Assembly: GCA_012845835.1 (NCBI GenBank)
Contig: JABAKD010000017.1
Location: forward strand, 5,258,151-5,322,150
DNA from: Undaria pinnatifida
Lineage: Eukaryota; Sar; Phaeophyceae; Laminariales; Alariaceae
Length of the DNA stretch: 64,000 nucleotides
Direction of reading: 5' to 3'
This document shows positions 33,301 to 47,100 of the stretch, piece after piece. The position numbers and the translations under genes are program-made. A model generated the notes under the pieces. That model saw only the letters and a list, made by a program, of their open reading frames with translations. It was not told the origin of the DNA and made no database searches. Each line of letters opens with the position of its first letter. The stretch's first letter is position 1.

Positions 33301-36300
33301 CCTGAACAATCTTCTGGAACACTCGCGGCTGGCGGCCGACATGCAACAGGCATGGCGTCAACCCCTAGTTGTTATTTCGTACGCCATTTATTTGTTGTGA
33401 TGCATTATTGTCTTCAGTTACGAGTATGATTTGTGTACCCGTAAGGTTTTGTGTGTTTTGTTTGTGTCTTTGCTATTTTTTTGTGCTGTTCTTGGTTTTT
33501 TCGTTTCCCTAAGGTCGACGTATGTTGAAATTGGCTTTGACAATGATGTTGAAGTTGGCTTGTCGTGGATGTTGAAGTTAACGTTAGCCTTGATTTTGTT
33601 GGCGTTGATGTTAACGCCGGTGTTGAAGATGATGTTGAATTCGACATTGGTGTTGAAGTTGAGTTGACGTCGAAGTTGAAGTGAATGTTGATGTTGAAGT
33701 CAACATGGACTATGACGTTGAAGTTGCACTTACACCTTACCCTTCACCCGCGCTCTTGCCGTTGCCCTTTCGCTATTCACGTTAAACGTGCTTCGTCATG
33801 ACGACCAGCCTTCTGGTCCATATGGCGTTGCCGCTCAAGTTGATATCGTCAGTTGATGTTGACGTTGAAATTAACATGAAAGTTAAATTCGGTACAAGTA
33901 CTAAATTAAAAATGGAAGTCTTCGTTGAAGTTTCGCTTTCCACGTTGCCCTCCACCCTCGTACCATCTATTGCACAACTTACCACACAATAATTCCAAGT
34001 AGTTTGTCCCAAAAAACATGGGTTAAGGGTGAAGCTCTAAAGTTCTTGCTTTTGCCCTCGACGCTTGCGTTTATTATTTTTGGGCTGCTGAAACCACCAG
34101 GGCATGACGTGCGGCACTTACCAGAAGCCGAAGTTTGGGTGGGACGCCTGCGCGGTACTGGGAGGGCTGGGCCTCCTGGTGGCGTTGGTTGTGTACGCTA
34201 CCTGCGTCGACCTAATTAACGTAAGCACCAGTGTGTTAAGGCAAGGGTAGCACCTAATCGTTCGGAGACTCCTCCCTGGAGCCCACTGCTATGGGCTGGG
34301 CGCTCAACTAATATTATCGGAAGACGTGGCATCCATTTTTATTTTTATGTTCACTTTTATTTTAATTTTATTTTATTTTATTTTATTTTATTTTTATTTT
34401 TATTTTTATTTTTATTTTTATTTTTATTTTTATTTTTATTTTTATTTTTATTTTTATTCTATCTTTATCTTTATTTTTTCATTATTTATCCTCCGGCGGA
34501 TGGAGAAAAATCAAGTCTAAGCTCACCACACTTCCACGTATTTTCGTGCACGTCGTGTGTGTCGATTTAACTCAATTGCATTCGCAATCCAGCGCTGCTA
34601 ATAGCTGGCGTGTCCTTCGGTTCCCGCAATGGCGATAGCGCGAGCTGCCCCTATCGGCGGTCCCCGTTACTACTCCGGCAGCGCAAGCTGCCGTTGTATA
34701 GGGATGCGTGAGCACGTCGACCCGACCTGACCCCTGGGGGTCAGGTGCGGTGGAGATAGCCACCCGGAGCGGCATCATTCCGGGCAGTGTGGGACTTGCG
34801 CAAGGTCACCCACCCAAGTACCAGAATGACGTAATCAATCTGGCTTGATACCCGGATACCCCAGGGTACCTACCCGAGTAGGAGCTAAACTATATTATTT
34901 TGATATCCGGGTACCCCAGAGTGTATGCCCTGCTATTCGTTTTTTTGGAAGGGTGCGTTTAGTAGGGTATACACTATGGGAGTGCCGAGGTACCTATATA
35001 TCGTCCCGGTGGCGTATCAGGTTATCCTCGAGCCTGGTATAGGTCAGTTTCGTGAGTTCAAATCCCCCGAGTGCATGCTCGTATACATTCGTGGGGAATT
35101 TTTCTTGCGCACAAACTGACTTGCGGAAAACGCGAGAGCGTGAGACCGGTGACAATGGAAGGCCAAAAGTTTGAAATTCCCGAAGATCCCAGCCAAACTT
35201 CGCCTGAACGGTCGCCTATGGACCCAATTTGGCAGAATTGTTTTTTGCAACTTTCCAGAATTCCGGAAAAAAAACGATTTCTCGCGGCGATCTTAGCCAA
35301 CAAAAATTTCTCAGGCAGATCTTGGATTAGACGCGGCGCAATTTCGTGTTCTCCACACACTTCGTTCGACAAAATCAACGACAGCGTCGTGAACTCTGAA
35401 CGCTGTGAGCTCAGTAGGGGCTCCGACCCCCCCCTTGGTGTACAGCGTTCACTCTACGGCCGGTGATTTGTGGCGGGCGCCGATCCGGCTTCTGTTGAAA
35501 AACATATGGCAGCTGGTGTGTAGAAAACGGAGTCAAAAAGTCTCTGTCGTCTCCCGTTGAAAAACATTTGGCAGCTGGTGTGTAGAAAACGGAGTCAAAA
35601 AGTCTCTGTCGTCTCCCGACGGGCGAAAAACAGGATTTTGAGAGGATGTGACGGAAGACCACAGAACAACGCAAGCAACCTCTCACGCCCTAGGGCGTGG
35701 ATCGAGATGAAGTTATGAACTCTTCAGCACTGTCACCTACACTCATGTGGCCTTGTCCGGAACGAAGAGGAGTGACCATGGGTTGTCTCTATCTCGACAT
35801 CGAAGGCCAATCGTGTTTGGTGGGCAGTGTTGATCAAGGCTTGATGAAAAATAGAGAAATTGACCAGTTGGACCGCATGATCTAAAAAGGAGCCAGAAAG
35901 GAATATTTCAAGTCACTTTTCCCCATAGCGACGTTACCCGAAATCTTTCAGCAAGTTAACTCCCAATGAAAAGTTTGGAAGCGTTTTGGCCGAACTATCG
36001 GCTTTCCATTGTCGTCGGCCTTATGGCCTAAATATTTTGTTTTGATACCCGGGTTCACCCTATTGACCACTATTGCAAGGGTTTGTTATTAATAGTAAGA
36101 TTTGCAAGGCGCTTCGCTCCGCGGGCGGCATTCGCCACCCGCTACGTTCGCTTAGGAATGAAAAAAACAACAAATTATGTGAAGCAGGCAGAGGGGTCAC
36201 GATTGATGGCATATGCAAACTGGTGACTTTGAGAATGCCCAAGAGTCCCGCCGCCATGCTTCACGAAAGCAGCAGCGGACGCCACATGCATGAGTATATC

Positions 36301-39300
36301 TTATGCGCCTGGTATCTTGCTTTGAGCGCTTGCGATGTGCATGTCTGTCTCGAAGTTTGTGGCTACAGCGTTTTTCGTCTCTAGGATGACATTTCGGCAT
36401 GGACCGTGGGTGTGCTGGATGTCAATGGGTGGAAAAAGCAGGTTAATGAAAAAACACCCACGCCAGTCACACCTTGTGTCCTATACTGAAAAAAAGTATT
36501 TCGTGTCTAGATGGCGGTCCATTTCAGAGCTAAGTGTTAGCGGTGCTTGGAAAAAGTCCGAATTAGTTGGTGTGGCTTTGTTGTTCTTTGAAACAGAGGG
36601 GAAAAGCACACAAAAAATACTCGTCCGTACTATTGTGAAATAAAGAATTAAAGCCGAATCAATCCCAAAAGAACAACGGAGGAGAGGGAAGCAAGTGAAA
36701 TACCTGGTGCCTGGTATCAGCGTGCCGGGTACAAATAACGCAGCACGAATAACACAGAAAAAGTCAATCCAAAGGGGAAAACAGAAACTACAGAAGTAGA
36801 AAACAAAATAAAAAATACAACACCAGAATGATTCCTGCCTGGAATGAGCAAGAAAAATACAAAAATATACCGGAAAGAAGCACAATGAGAGAGCTACGAA
36901 AAACCAAATGTTTTTTTCTCTGTAGTTGACAACTCTGCGAGGCTTGAACTCGCGTCCTCAAACTCGAAGCCTGCCGTCTTGACCTTTTGACCAGAATACC
37001 AAAGATCCGCTCACGGATCGAACCTTTGAAAAAATAAATCCCGTGCGGATGGCTGAGAGGTGAGAGAGTATGCCGACGGCGACCTCCGGAGCACCTGACA
37101 TCACAGTAAGGGGTTCTATACTCTCAGGGTACCCAGTACCCAGTACCCAGGTAGAAATACCGGAGTGCGACCTAATGATTCTAGTTTGATACCCGGGTAC
37201 CCCGGAGTATGTACCCTACTCACCAGTTTATTGCATGGGTGTGTTTAGTGGGGTATTTACTATGAGGATACCCGAACACCTGCACCCGAGTATGACCTAA
37301 ACAATCTCGTTTGATGCTCCGATAACCCAGAGTGCATACCCCACTACCCACATTGTTTGCAAGGGTGTGCTCGTAGGATTGCTACTCCTGGGGTGCCCGG
37401 GTACCTATATACCCGAGTATGTCGTGTTCAATCTGGTTTTTACCCGGGTACCCCAGAGAACTCTTGCATGCTTGCTTCCGAAGGGGCTGGCTGGCAAGGG
37501 TCGCCTCCACACCACCGACGACGCCATCGTCCTGCTCGTCCGTCCCGTACAGCACAAGCTTTTCAAGGTTTTGCTTAGTAGGGGGGGGTGGGGGCGGGGG
37601 GCGGAGGAGGCGGTTCTCCCTAAATGCAGGACTGGTCGGCAAACAACTTTGTGCTGGCCTTGTGGGGTCAGTTTCAACCTTGCACATCGCCCCGGACCAA
37701 CCCGGCGTCAGACCTGACGCGTTCCTTCACCCTAGCCCCAACCCTTTGAGGGGTTTGAGGTCGATAGGGGGGGCAGTCGCGCTGCCGCGCATTACGTAGT
37801 GTGTGTGTTTTTTGTGGCGTTTTCCCCGAAAAGCACGGGCGGCCGAAAGGTCAGCCTCGACGACCGCTATGACCAAGGGTCAGCGGGAAGCTTCGGGCAT
37901 GCCCGACTTGTGTTTCGGGTCGAGTCGAAGGATGAAGGGTTTTGAGGGATCAGAGGCGGGAGTAGAAAAAAAAGGTCGGAATTGCCTGAGACTGTACGTA
38001 TATGGGAATGGTGCATGGGCCAAAAAATTAAGGGGCGGGTTGGGGATTGGAGGATGAAAATGGGCCAAGAATATGAGGGGCGGGTTGGGGATGGGAGGAT
38101 GAAAAGGGCAGGAGTTGTTGGAGTTGGAAGGCGGAAGCAGGGGGGGGGGAGGGGGGGGTGAAATTAGTTTGTGCACGGGCGTAGTCGTATGACCATAGGC
38201 CCTCGCATCCCTACTATGCCGGGACGGAGCACGTCGGTTTTTCACCAACCCGACAGACATTGCTTGCACCAAGCGCGAAACGCCGTGAGGTATTCAGCGA
38301 GTTAGAAGGGGGGGGGGGTCATGAGATGGGGGTGTAAGGTTGGCAGGTGGATGGATTGACCCTCTCCCCGCGCTATCGATTCGCAGATTGACGGGTGAAT
38401 TCCGAGTAGTTTGTAGCCAAAAACGTAGGTGCAGGTTTACATGATTGTCCCATAAATGGTCTGGGTAGAGTTACGATTCCAAGAGCTTCATTGGTAGACG
38501 AAGCTATGCACTCGTCTCGGCTGGTCTGGTTACGTGGCCAGTTACAAGGGCGGTGGGTAGAAGTTTTTTTCATTGGTTCATTAGAGTTTCGTCCCCGCTT
38601 TTCTACTTGCGATGCCCCCGGGCTTTATTTCCCGAAGGGAAAGCTTGTAGACGTCAATAACTACCTGGTATAAATGTGTGTGAATATTGTTATTTCAGTG
38701 TTGAAGAGGTTTTCGTCCGAAAGCTTGGGATAAAGTTTCCATTTTTTTCCCCTGGTCTAAGAGGCGTTTTTTATCGAAGCGAAGCTTGCAAAAAAAATCA
38801 ACAAATTTCATATGTCGGAAAGAAACGCATTTTGATTTCCCTTAGCCTAAAAGGCGTTTTTTTCAACAAAGCAAGGCTGGTAAAAAATCAACAAATTTTA
38901 TATTTCGGAAAATAAATGCTTTTTGATTTCCAAATACATGCCAGAAAACTTGTGGGGATTTTTGGAATTTATAGCTTTTTGTTTTTCCCTGTGTTTTTTG
39001 CACTCTGTTAAAATTCCAATTTGGTGACAGAACGTCTCCGTCTTTCGACACAAATTTCCAACATGTTTCCTAATATACATATCTTTTTTGGCAAAAAAAA
39101 GGCTTAGGTAGACGAAATGACGCTATTAATAGTCACAAGGTAAGTTGTGCCCGAAACATGAAGCAGTCTTAAAGGCCGTTCCTCAGTAGGAATCAAAAGT
39201 CGGGAATCGTGACAAAACGACGTGAAACATTCCGTGATATTTTTGTCAGGAATTCGGACTTTTTGAATCGTCATGACATTTTCCGCAAGAATTGATGCCA

Positions 39301-41134
39301 GGATTCCTGGCACAAAAAAGTGTTTTTTGTTTTTTTGGCACAAAAAAGTGTTTTTTGTTTTTTTGAAAACGTGGCCATTCAGAACGTTAGGAATCGTGAC
39401 AATTTTGTCAGGATTCGTGATTTTCTTTTGTCAAGTTCGTCAGGAACGAGCCTAAGTTCTGAGGAAGATTTCCGTTACAAAAATGTCGGAATTGTCTGCG
39501 ACTAGGGTAGGCGGACGGGCGGACGAAAAATGGAGGGGGGGGGGGGGGGGATCGGGAAGCGATTAAAGGGGTTGGGCGGGTTGGGTACGGGAGGACTATT
39601 GGCTGCAGGACAGGACTGAAGAGGTCAGGTGGGTAAGCGGCGGAAGGGTCGGAGGGGTCTGAGGGATCTTGGCTCTTGGCCGTTGGATTTGTTCGTCGTA
39701 CGGATGCATGGATTATTTTTTGTGTATTGTACTTCGTACTGTACCTGGTACGTGTTTAAGATGACACTTCGCAGCACTGCTGTATACTCCGTAGCCTATT
39801 GCGAGCCAGAACAACAGCAGCAGTATTAATAGTAGCATTTGTCTATTGCTGCATTGATGTTAATGTGCTACTAAAAATCAACAGACAGGTATAGTACGAA
39901 GCAACTACCACTGGGAAAAGTAGTACCATTTTCAGAATTACTGCTGCATACCTGGTATTTCAAGTACGGTACCAGCACATGTATAGTTTCGTTGTTCTTG
40001 TTCTTGCTCTAATGGTTGTTCTTGTCCTTGTTCTTGCTCTTGTGGTGGTTCTTGTTCTTGTTCTGTGCTGTCCCTTGTTTCATGATCCAGGGAGCGGACT
40101 ACCCCCAGACAGGGCGGAAGGCCATGCCGAGCTTGATTGGCCCGCAGGTAAAGCCCACGGTACAACAGTTGGGAATTGTCAAAACGGCTATTCATGGATA
40201 GCAGCACCAGAGAGCAAGTAACGAGAAAGCCGCGTGTTGCATGCGCGTGCAGAAAAACCCTTGTGGAAGACTATTTTCGTTTTCTGAACCACGGTACGCC
40301 TTTTGCCCAATTTCGTCGGAACGTTGTCATTTTTCTTCTGCAACGTTCTTTTCTTTTGTGTGCATTGGCCACGGGCTTGTTTGTTGATCGGGATTGCACT
40401 TTCAGTCATTACTCGAAAACCCCTTTTTTTAGTGTGGGGGGGGGCGGGGGCGGGGGGGGGGGGTATTCATTTGTTGCTTGCCTTAAGTAATTTGACCATT
40501 GACCACGCATCCCTTTCGAAACGGAGCACCGTTTCTACTGCTCATAGAGACACCTCCAACATTTGGGCGCTCATTACAGTACGCTTTTCCCATATATTAC
40601 ATAGAATATGCTGTTTGCTTATCCTATCGCCGTCCTGTTTCGCCGTCCTTTTTTGGGGGGGGGGTGAGGTATAGAGAACTAACTCCCCAATTGAAAAGTG
40701 AACCTCAGAAAACCAAAAAAAGTGTGCACGTCTGCTGTAACATGTGTCGAAAATGTCGAAAAAATACGGGATCTTTCACGGGTCATGCCGGGTGGGATCA
40801 TGAGGTGCTGGAAACCACGCGGGTCGAGCCGGGTTAGGCCCGGGGGTGTTGGAAATATCGCTATATGGATCGTGTCGGGTCAGGAGGCTTTCAATTCTCA
40901 CGGTTTGGGACACGATCTGACCCGCCAGAAGCGATCCAGCCCGTGAAAAGCCGTGACAAAAACTGAAACTGTGTGTTTTACTTTTTATTCATTCATTCAT
41001 TTATTTATTTATTTGTTTATTCATTTATTCAGTTATTTATTTGTTTATTTATTCATTTTTTATTTATTTATTTATTTGTTTATTTATGTATTTATTTGTT
41101 TATTTATTTCATTTACTTAGTTAGTTAGTTATGA

Positions 41135-41168
<34 letters not shown>

Positions 41169-44100
41169 CTTCAGTTGGTTAGTTGGTTAGTTATTTTTGC
41201 TTTATTCTATCTTCCGCCGGATGGGGAAAAATAAGGCTTACCAGATTGAAAAAAATGACGATTACGGCGTCGGCCCCAAGCAAAGCTACCCGGGCTGCTG
41301 CGACAGAGGGTACGCCCGGACTGCAATGCGACGCGGGGCTGCGATAGGGATAAAACGCTTTCTACGCTAGCGTGTGTGTGTTTTTTGCGTGTGTTTTTTT
41401 TTCTTTTCTAAACTACGGGGCTGCTTAACCCGGAACGTTGTGGCAATATCATTATTTCTTCTTCATGCGATATTATTTGTTTGTCTTACAGGCTTTCCCT
41501 TTCGGGGTGTGGTTTGGCTTGAAGTCTCCTTGTGAGGGGGGTGTCATAGGATGGCAAGAGGGACATAGCTCTAGCAAAAACTGGCCGAAAAACAATTAGC
41601 CACCGCCAGCACAAGTAACCCGGAGTCGTTCTACGGTACCCCCCCCCCCCAACTTTTCTTTAACGAAATCGGCGGTTTCAAAACCAGCTCCCGGTCGTAT
41701 CTCCGGAAATACGGTGCCCGACGTCGTCGGTCGATAGACCTTTGCACTCAAGAAAATGCATGGATACTTTTTTTTCAATAGTATCCTTCCTTGTGTCGAG
41801 CAGCCATGATTGATGATGAAACGTTCGTTGAAGAAAATCGCTGGTTTTGGCGGGGGCTATCGTAGAATCAGTCCCGGCAAGCAACACCGACCAGCCCGTA
41901 CGGGTTTATAGCGTAGTTTAGATACTCTTCTTGGCCACGGGACTGTTCATCGGGCTGAAATTGATTTTTATCGAAATCAGGTATTGGGTTAAGAAAGGCA
42001 GGGAGGTTCTCACGTGGGGTGCCTCAGAAACAATGAAGCAAGGTGCAACTCCACCGTAGCATTGGTGTTGCAAGGAAATGTGTGCAGCACCACGTGCGGC
42101 ATGGGAATGCTCTTACTGCCGCAGTCCTTTTTTTTTTGCGGTGTTTGACAAAGTCGCGCTTTTTTTTGTTTCTTTGGTCGCTACACGTGGACCCCAATAG
42201 TGAAAGCCACGCGACCTTCACCCACGCTTTTGTAAGGGGAGGGGGATTGAGGGCTGGCGTATATGGGTGTGTGTATGTGCGTTTTATGTTCGTGTGTGGG
42301 CGTGTATGTGCTTGTATGCACGGTATGAGCGTGTATGTTCGTGCATGTGCGTGTATGTGCGTGCACGTGCTCGTGTGTGTGTTCGTATATGTGCCTTTAT
42401 GAGTGTACATAGCAACGCATGTGCGTGTATGGGAGTGTGTGCGTCTGTGTTTTTGTGGCGTCCAAGGATGGGGGTGGCATGGGTGTTGTTGGGGGATATT
42501 GCCATGTCTAGTGCATGGTAGTGCATGCTAGCGTATGGGCGTGCGTGTGTGCGTGCATGCGCTTGCATGTACGTGTATGTATTTGTATGTGCTTGCGTGT
42601 GCGTGCGTGCACGATTATATGCGTGTATGTGCGTGTATGCGCGTGTATGCGCGCGTATATGCGTGCATGTGCGTGTACCTGCGTGCATCAGCGTGCACAC
42701 TCATATTTGTGCGTTTTTTTGGAAGATATTCACGGTCAGGGGTGGGGCGGCGTGAACAGATGGGTAATTGTTGTGCGGATGTTTTGATGTGCATGCCTTG
42801 TGCGTGCATGTGCGTGCATGTGCCGTCCGTGTTGGTGTACTTCGAAGTATGTGCGTTAGTGTGCGTGTATGGGCGTGTATATGCGGGTATACGTGCGTGC
42901 GGGTGCGTTGTTTATCCGTGTACTTTTAAGCGTTAATCCACGGCCGCCCCCGCTTCTTTTTCGGCTTATTTCTGGGTGTTGTGGCAGAGAATCAAGTACG
43001 CCGGTCGAACCTCTACGGACGGCGAGGATATATATCTTCTGCAGCAGGACCATATCAGCAAGCACCTCAGGGCATTCTCAGTGCCCAGGAATCTCAACTG
43101 GTCAGTGGGATGAAAGTATGATTCAAAAGAATACTATCGCAGTGAACTCAACAGTAAAATGACAGTATAGACCGTTTTTGCTCAGCGGTAGCCGGCTATG
43201 CCTTTTTTTTGCGTGATTGGACATGCATATATACCCTTGCATCAGCCGGGGAGTCACCGGCCTGTATCCTTTGCGAGGGTATACATGCACCGTAAAACTC
43301 GCGATTGACGTATCACACGCAGCTTGCAACTATTAGTTTTGATTTCGATCTCGCAGCTGAAGTGCAAGTTTCATATTTCCAATGTATATATTCATCAGTG
43401 TAGAACCTCGTAGTATCACGGCACAAGTGCTATAAAAACGCTAACAGTGTAATCATTACTTGGCGGTACTCCATCAGGTCGTCCGTGTTATGCCCTTGGA
43501 GTTTTGCCAATACAGCAATACAGCACCTCGAAATAGCGCAGTCAGTAGGGTCGTAATTATTTGGCCAAACGCATACAGCGAGTACTACCCGATTTAGGGG
43601 TACCCCGTGACAAGCCGAAGCAGACGTTTTGTACCTCACATTGCTTTTTTATCTGGAGTGGGCAAATGTATGGCTTTTAGTAGGCGGGCATGCCGATTTG
43701 ACCGCTCTTAACGCTTTTACAACTGGAAATCCATTTCGGACGACAAATTACTTGAATTACTGGGAGTAAGTATAAGGAGAGTTTTGGGGGCGCTTTAAGT
43801 CCCAAATGCTCTTATCTCGGTTGTTCTTAAGTCCCACTGTCACCACTACTCAGCGCTGGTAGGCAACGATGTCAGGGGACGGCACTCTAGCACCTTGACC
43901 GATGGCAATTTTCCAATATTTTGGCCTTGACGGACGCCAAACTACTAGGTTTTAGTGTTGGGACGGCGCTTTGACCCCTAGACCGACGACATTTTTCTAA
44001 TAACTTACCTTGACTGACGCCAAACTGCCAAACTTATAGGTTTTAGTGTGGAGCGTTGACCGATGGCAATTTTCCATTAATTTACCCTGACTGGCGCCAA

Positions 44101-47100
44101 AATATTAGGTTTTGGTGTGGAACGATCGGTTTGACACCCTGTACTGACGGCTGGACGTTTTCCCTTGACTGACCGCCTCCTGACGTATTTCCTCAGTTGT
44201 AGCTCATCATCGTGTCGTCTTTTTCTTCGTTCTTGGGCAGGATTTTTTCCGTGGGGGAAGCCAGCGATCTGAGGGTGTTCGATGGCCTGCGAGTGCTGAG
44301 CATGCTGTGGGTCGTATTGGGGCACACTCTCGCAGTACAGGTAAGAAGACAGAGGAGGGCGGAGGAGGGAAGGGGAGAGGGGGGTATTTAATCGCGGCAT
44401 GCCTGAGTCGTTTGACCATTGACCACGCATCCCTATCGAGACGGCCGTGGACCATCTATTCTATCTTAGTATGGAGGCCTCCAACATTTTGGCGCTCAGC
44501 AACGTTTTCGGTATACAGCCAAGACCCCTCATTAGTGTGGTTGCTTGCCTTACGACGATGACCGCACGAAAGGGGAACCTCGCACTACCTCGGAATGGTG
44601 CACTGTTAGTAGTACCCTACGACGAGCAGGTCGCAGCAAGCGATTTTCACCGCACTAGAGTGGAAACCCCGCACTACCCCGGGATGGAGCAGTGCAGTAG
44701 TACCGGTGCTCTGTAGATCAAGGCTATATGGTATGATTGTGTTATGATATACCCCCAATTGTCGCTACCTGGTCTGAGCTGTCATACTCGCACGAGCGAC
44801 TCTGCGCCTCACTGACCAAAACGCGCTAGGTGATGTTTTCGGCGCAGGGAAGCTAACCATCCCGTCGGGGATTCATGTTGAAGATTTAAGCGACACGAAA
44901 GCCTGCGACCACATGGAACAGGGGGTCACACATGTCGAAGATTTAAGCGACACGAAAGCCTGTGACCACATGGAACAGGGGTGTGTCATTCGCGCGAGTG
45001 ACCCCGAGCCCCACTGCGAGAAACGCCTCCGAAAACAACATAGCCCCCCCACCGTGGCATTGGTCTGTAGGGAGATGCTTCAGTAAAGGGGTGTTCCAGG
45101 TATTTTCTGAGGCGTTCCTCGCGTGAGGAGCTCCTTGCCGCACGCAAAGGCAGCTGCCAGTAACCACTTGTGAGGCGAAGTCCCGCGTGCACCTTGTGCG
45201 TACTTTCTTGCATGTGGATCACGGCTTGTGAGGCGAAATTCAACACCGTGAGCGTACTTTGTTGCGCGTGGATCACAGTTTTCGGACGGATTTTGTTTTG
45301 GTTTCTCCTGGTGTGGCTACTTCCGGTGGCAGCAAAGTGGGTACCATGTGTCTGCCTAGTGGGCGCCTTGCCCTATGCGCACTACATGGTATCATTCCCC
45401 TTGCGCGGAGTTAAGGTTCTACACTCCGCAAAATATGATGTCACTCGAACACCATCTCCTCGGTTGTCGCCAAGACATGAAAGCGAGAACGAAACAGACG
45501 GCGCCCTGATGGTCTCACTCACGCAGTGAAAGGGGGGCTTTAAGGGGAGGGTGGGGACGGCTTGTTCGTTTACTGGTCACAGAGGCCGCATGCCTGCTTT
45601 TTTTTTTCTTGTTTGCTCCTCCTCCCTTACGACTTTTGTTGTCGTGTAGTCCTTGAATCAAGCAACAGCAATTTCAACAACAGCAACGACAGCAACAACA
45701 ACCTCATGCATTTTTTCACAGTCTTCCATCGGGTACATCAATCCGGAGGCCGTTGTTCCTCCAGGAGGTCTCCTGTCATCGGCCGCCGGTCAGCTATTCT
45801 TCTCCGCAAGGTGGGGACTGGGAGATGGCACAAGGTTTCTGCGCGTTATGCCGCCACGCTCAACCGAGCGATACCAATACCCACATACGATGTAGAGCGG
45901 ATGAATGCGCATCAATGGCATATTTTCTGTCGCTAGGAAGTCACGCTGTAAGGTTTATGACCCTCGCCAACTTGTGTGCGCGGGTTGAGAATTTTGGAGA
46001 GTCGTATTGAGTCATTCGACGGTGGGGGTGCAGCAGATTCTAAGAATTTTCTCTCCGAATTTTCTGAGCTCCTGATATGAGGAGCTGGATGGATATCTCA
46101 CCCGACGCATGATTGGAAGGCATTTGTCGTTCGCGCAACCCAACCAACATTTCTTTGCGCTATTAGTATTAATAGTCCTAAATACACATGTGCTCGTACC
46201 ATTACTAGACGATAGTCGGTAGTTCTGGCACGTGCTACGATAGAGGTATTAAGGTATACCTTTTTCTGGCGAAAATGGTTTATGATTGACGGGGCTCCTT
46301 AACCTACTAATACTATACTAATACGATCGTCAGAAATAAGCCATTTTTTTTTTTTTTTGCATGGTTCTCGTTGTGTACGTACCTATCGGCGATGGGATTT
46401 TTCGTCCGCGATGAAGCAGGTTTATTTTGTTTTTTTCAAACCAGTTTTTTGGGTTAAGCAGGACATATTTTAACCTCCTCTTAAAGTGAGGAGTAGTATT
46501 AGCAAAACGTGGTGCACTTCTATTGTAGCAGGCGTCCTGTCCACTTCAGAAGCGTCAGGCCGAAAACATGTAGCCCCTGCAGTGGGATGGCTCTATACTA
46601 TCTTCTATACTATCTTCTATACTAAACTGTATCACCGGGTATATATATATAGGATTAGTCTATATATAGGATTAGTCTATATATATAGGATTAGTCTCGG
46701 CCGGCGGCGGACAACATGACGTTCTTCAGTTGGCTCCCAAGAAGCCCCTGTTTTTTGGCGCAATGCCAATTAATTAAGAAATTCGCATTAACAGTAGTTA
46801 TTGTATGATGTGGTGTGGTGTGGTGTGGTGTGGTGTGGTGTGGTGTGGTCGGCTGGGGTGTGGTGTGGTATGGTATAGTATGGTATGGTATGGTATGGTA
46901 TGGTATGGTATGGTATGGTAGATTATGGTATGATATTAGATGATATGGTACGATGTAGTATGGTATGGTGGGCTATGGTATGGTGTTTGAAGATGGTGTG
47001 ACACCCTTACGCGATTCGATGTTGTAACGCGATATGATACGCCATAGTATTCTAACACGATGCGATATTCTAGCACGGTCTTGCTATTCTTACACGATCC

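Noticed and set aside
36942-37020. Functional tRNA gene
   Set aside because: The T-arm is good but no matching acceptor stem exists; it is better explained as a SINE head or pseudo-tRNA.
40091-40147. Alternative reading of exon 7 in the other open frame (SGLPPDRAEGH...)
   Set aside because: It would break phase with exons 6 and 8; the chosen frame keeps phase 0 on both sides.
42024-42936. Frames rich in Cys/Val/Arg (plus) or His/Thr (minus)
   Set aside because: They come from GTGTATGTGC-type simple sequence.
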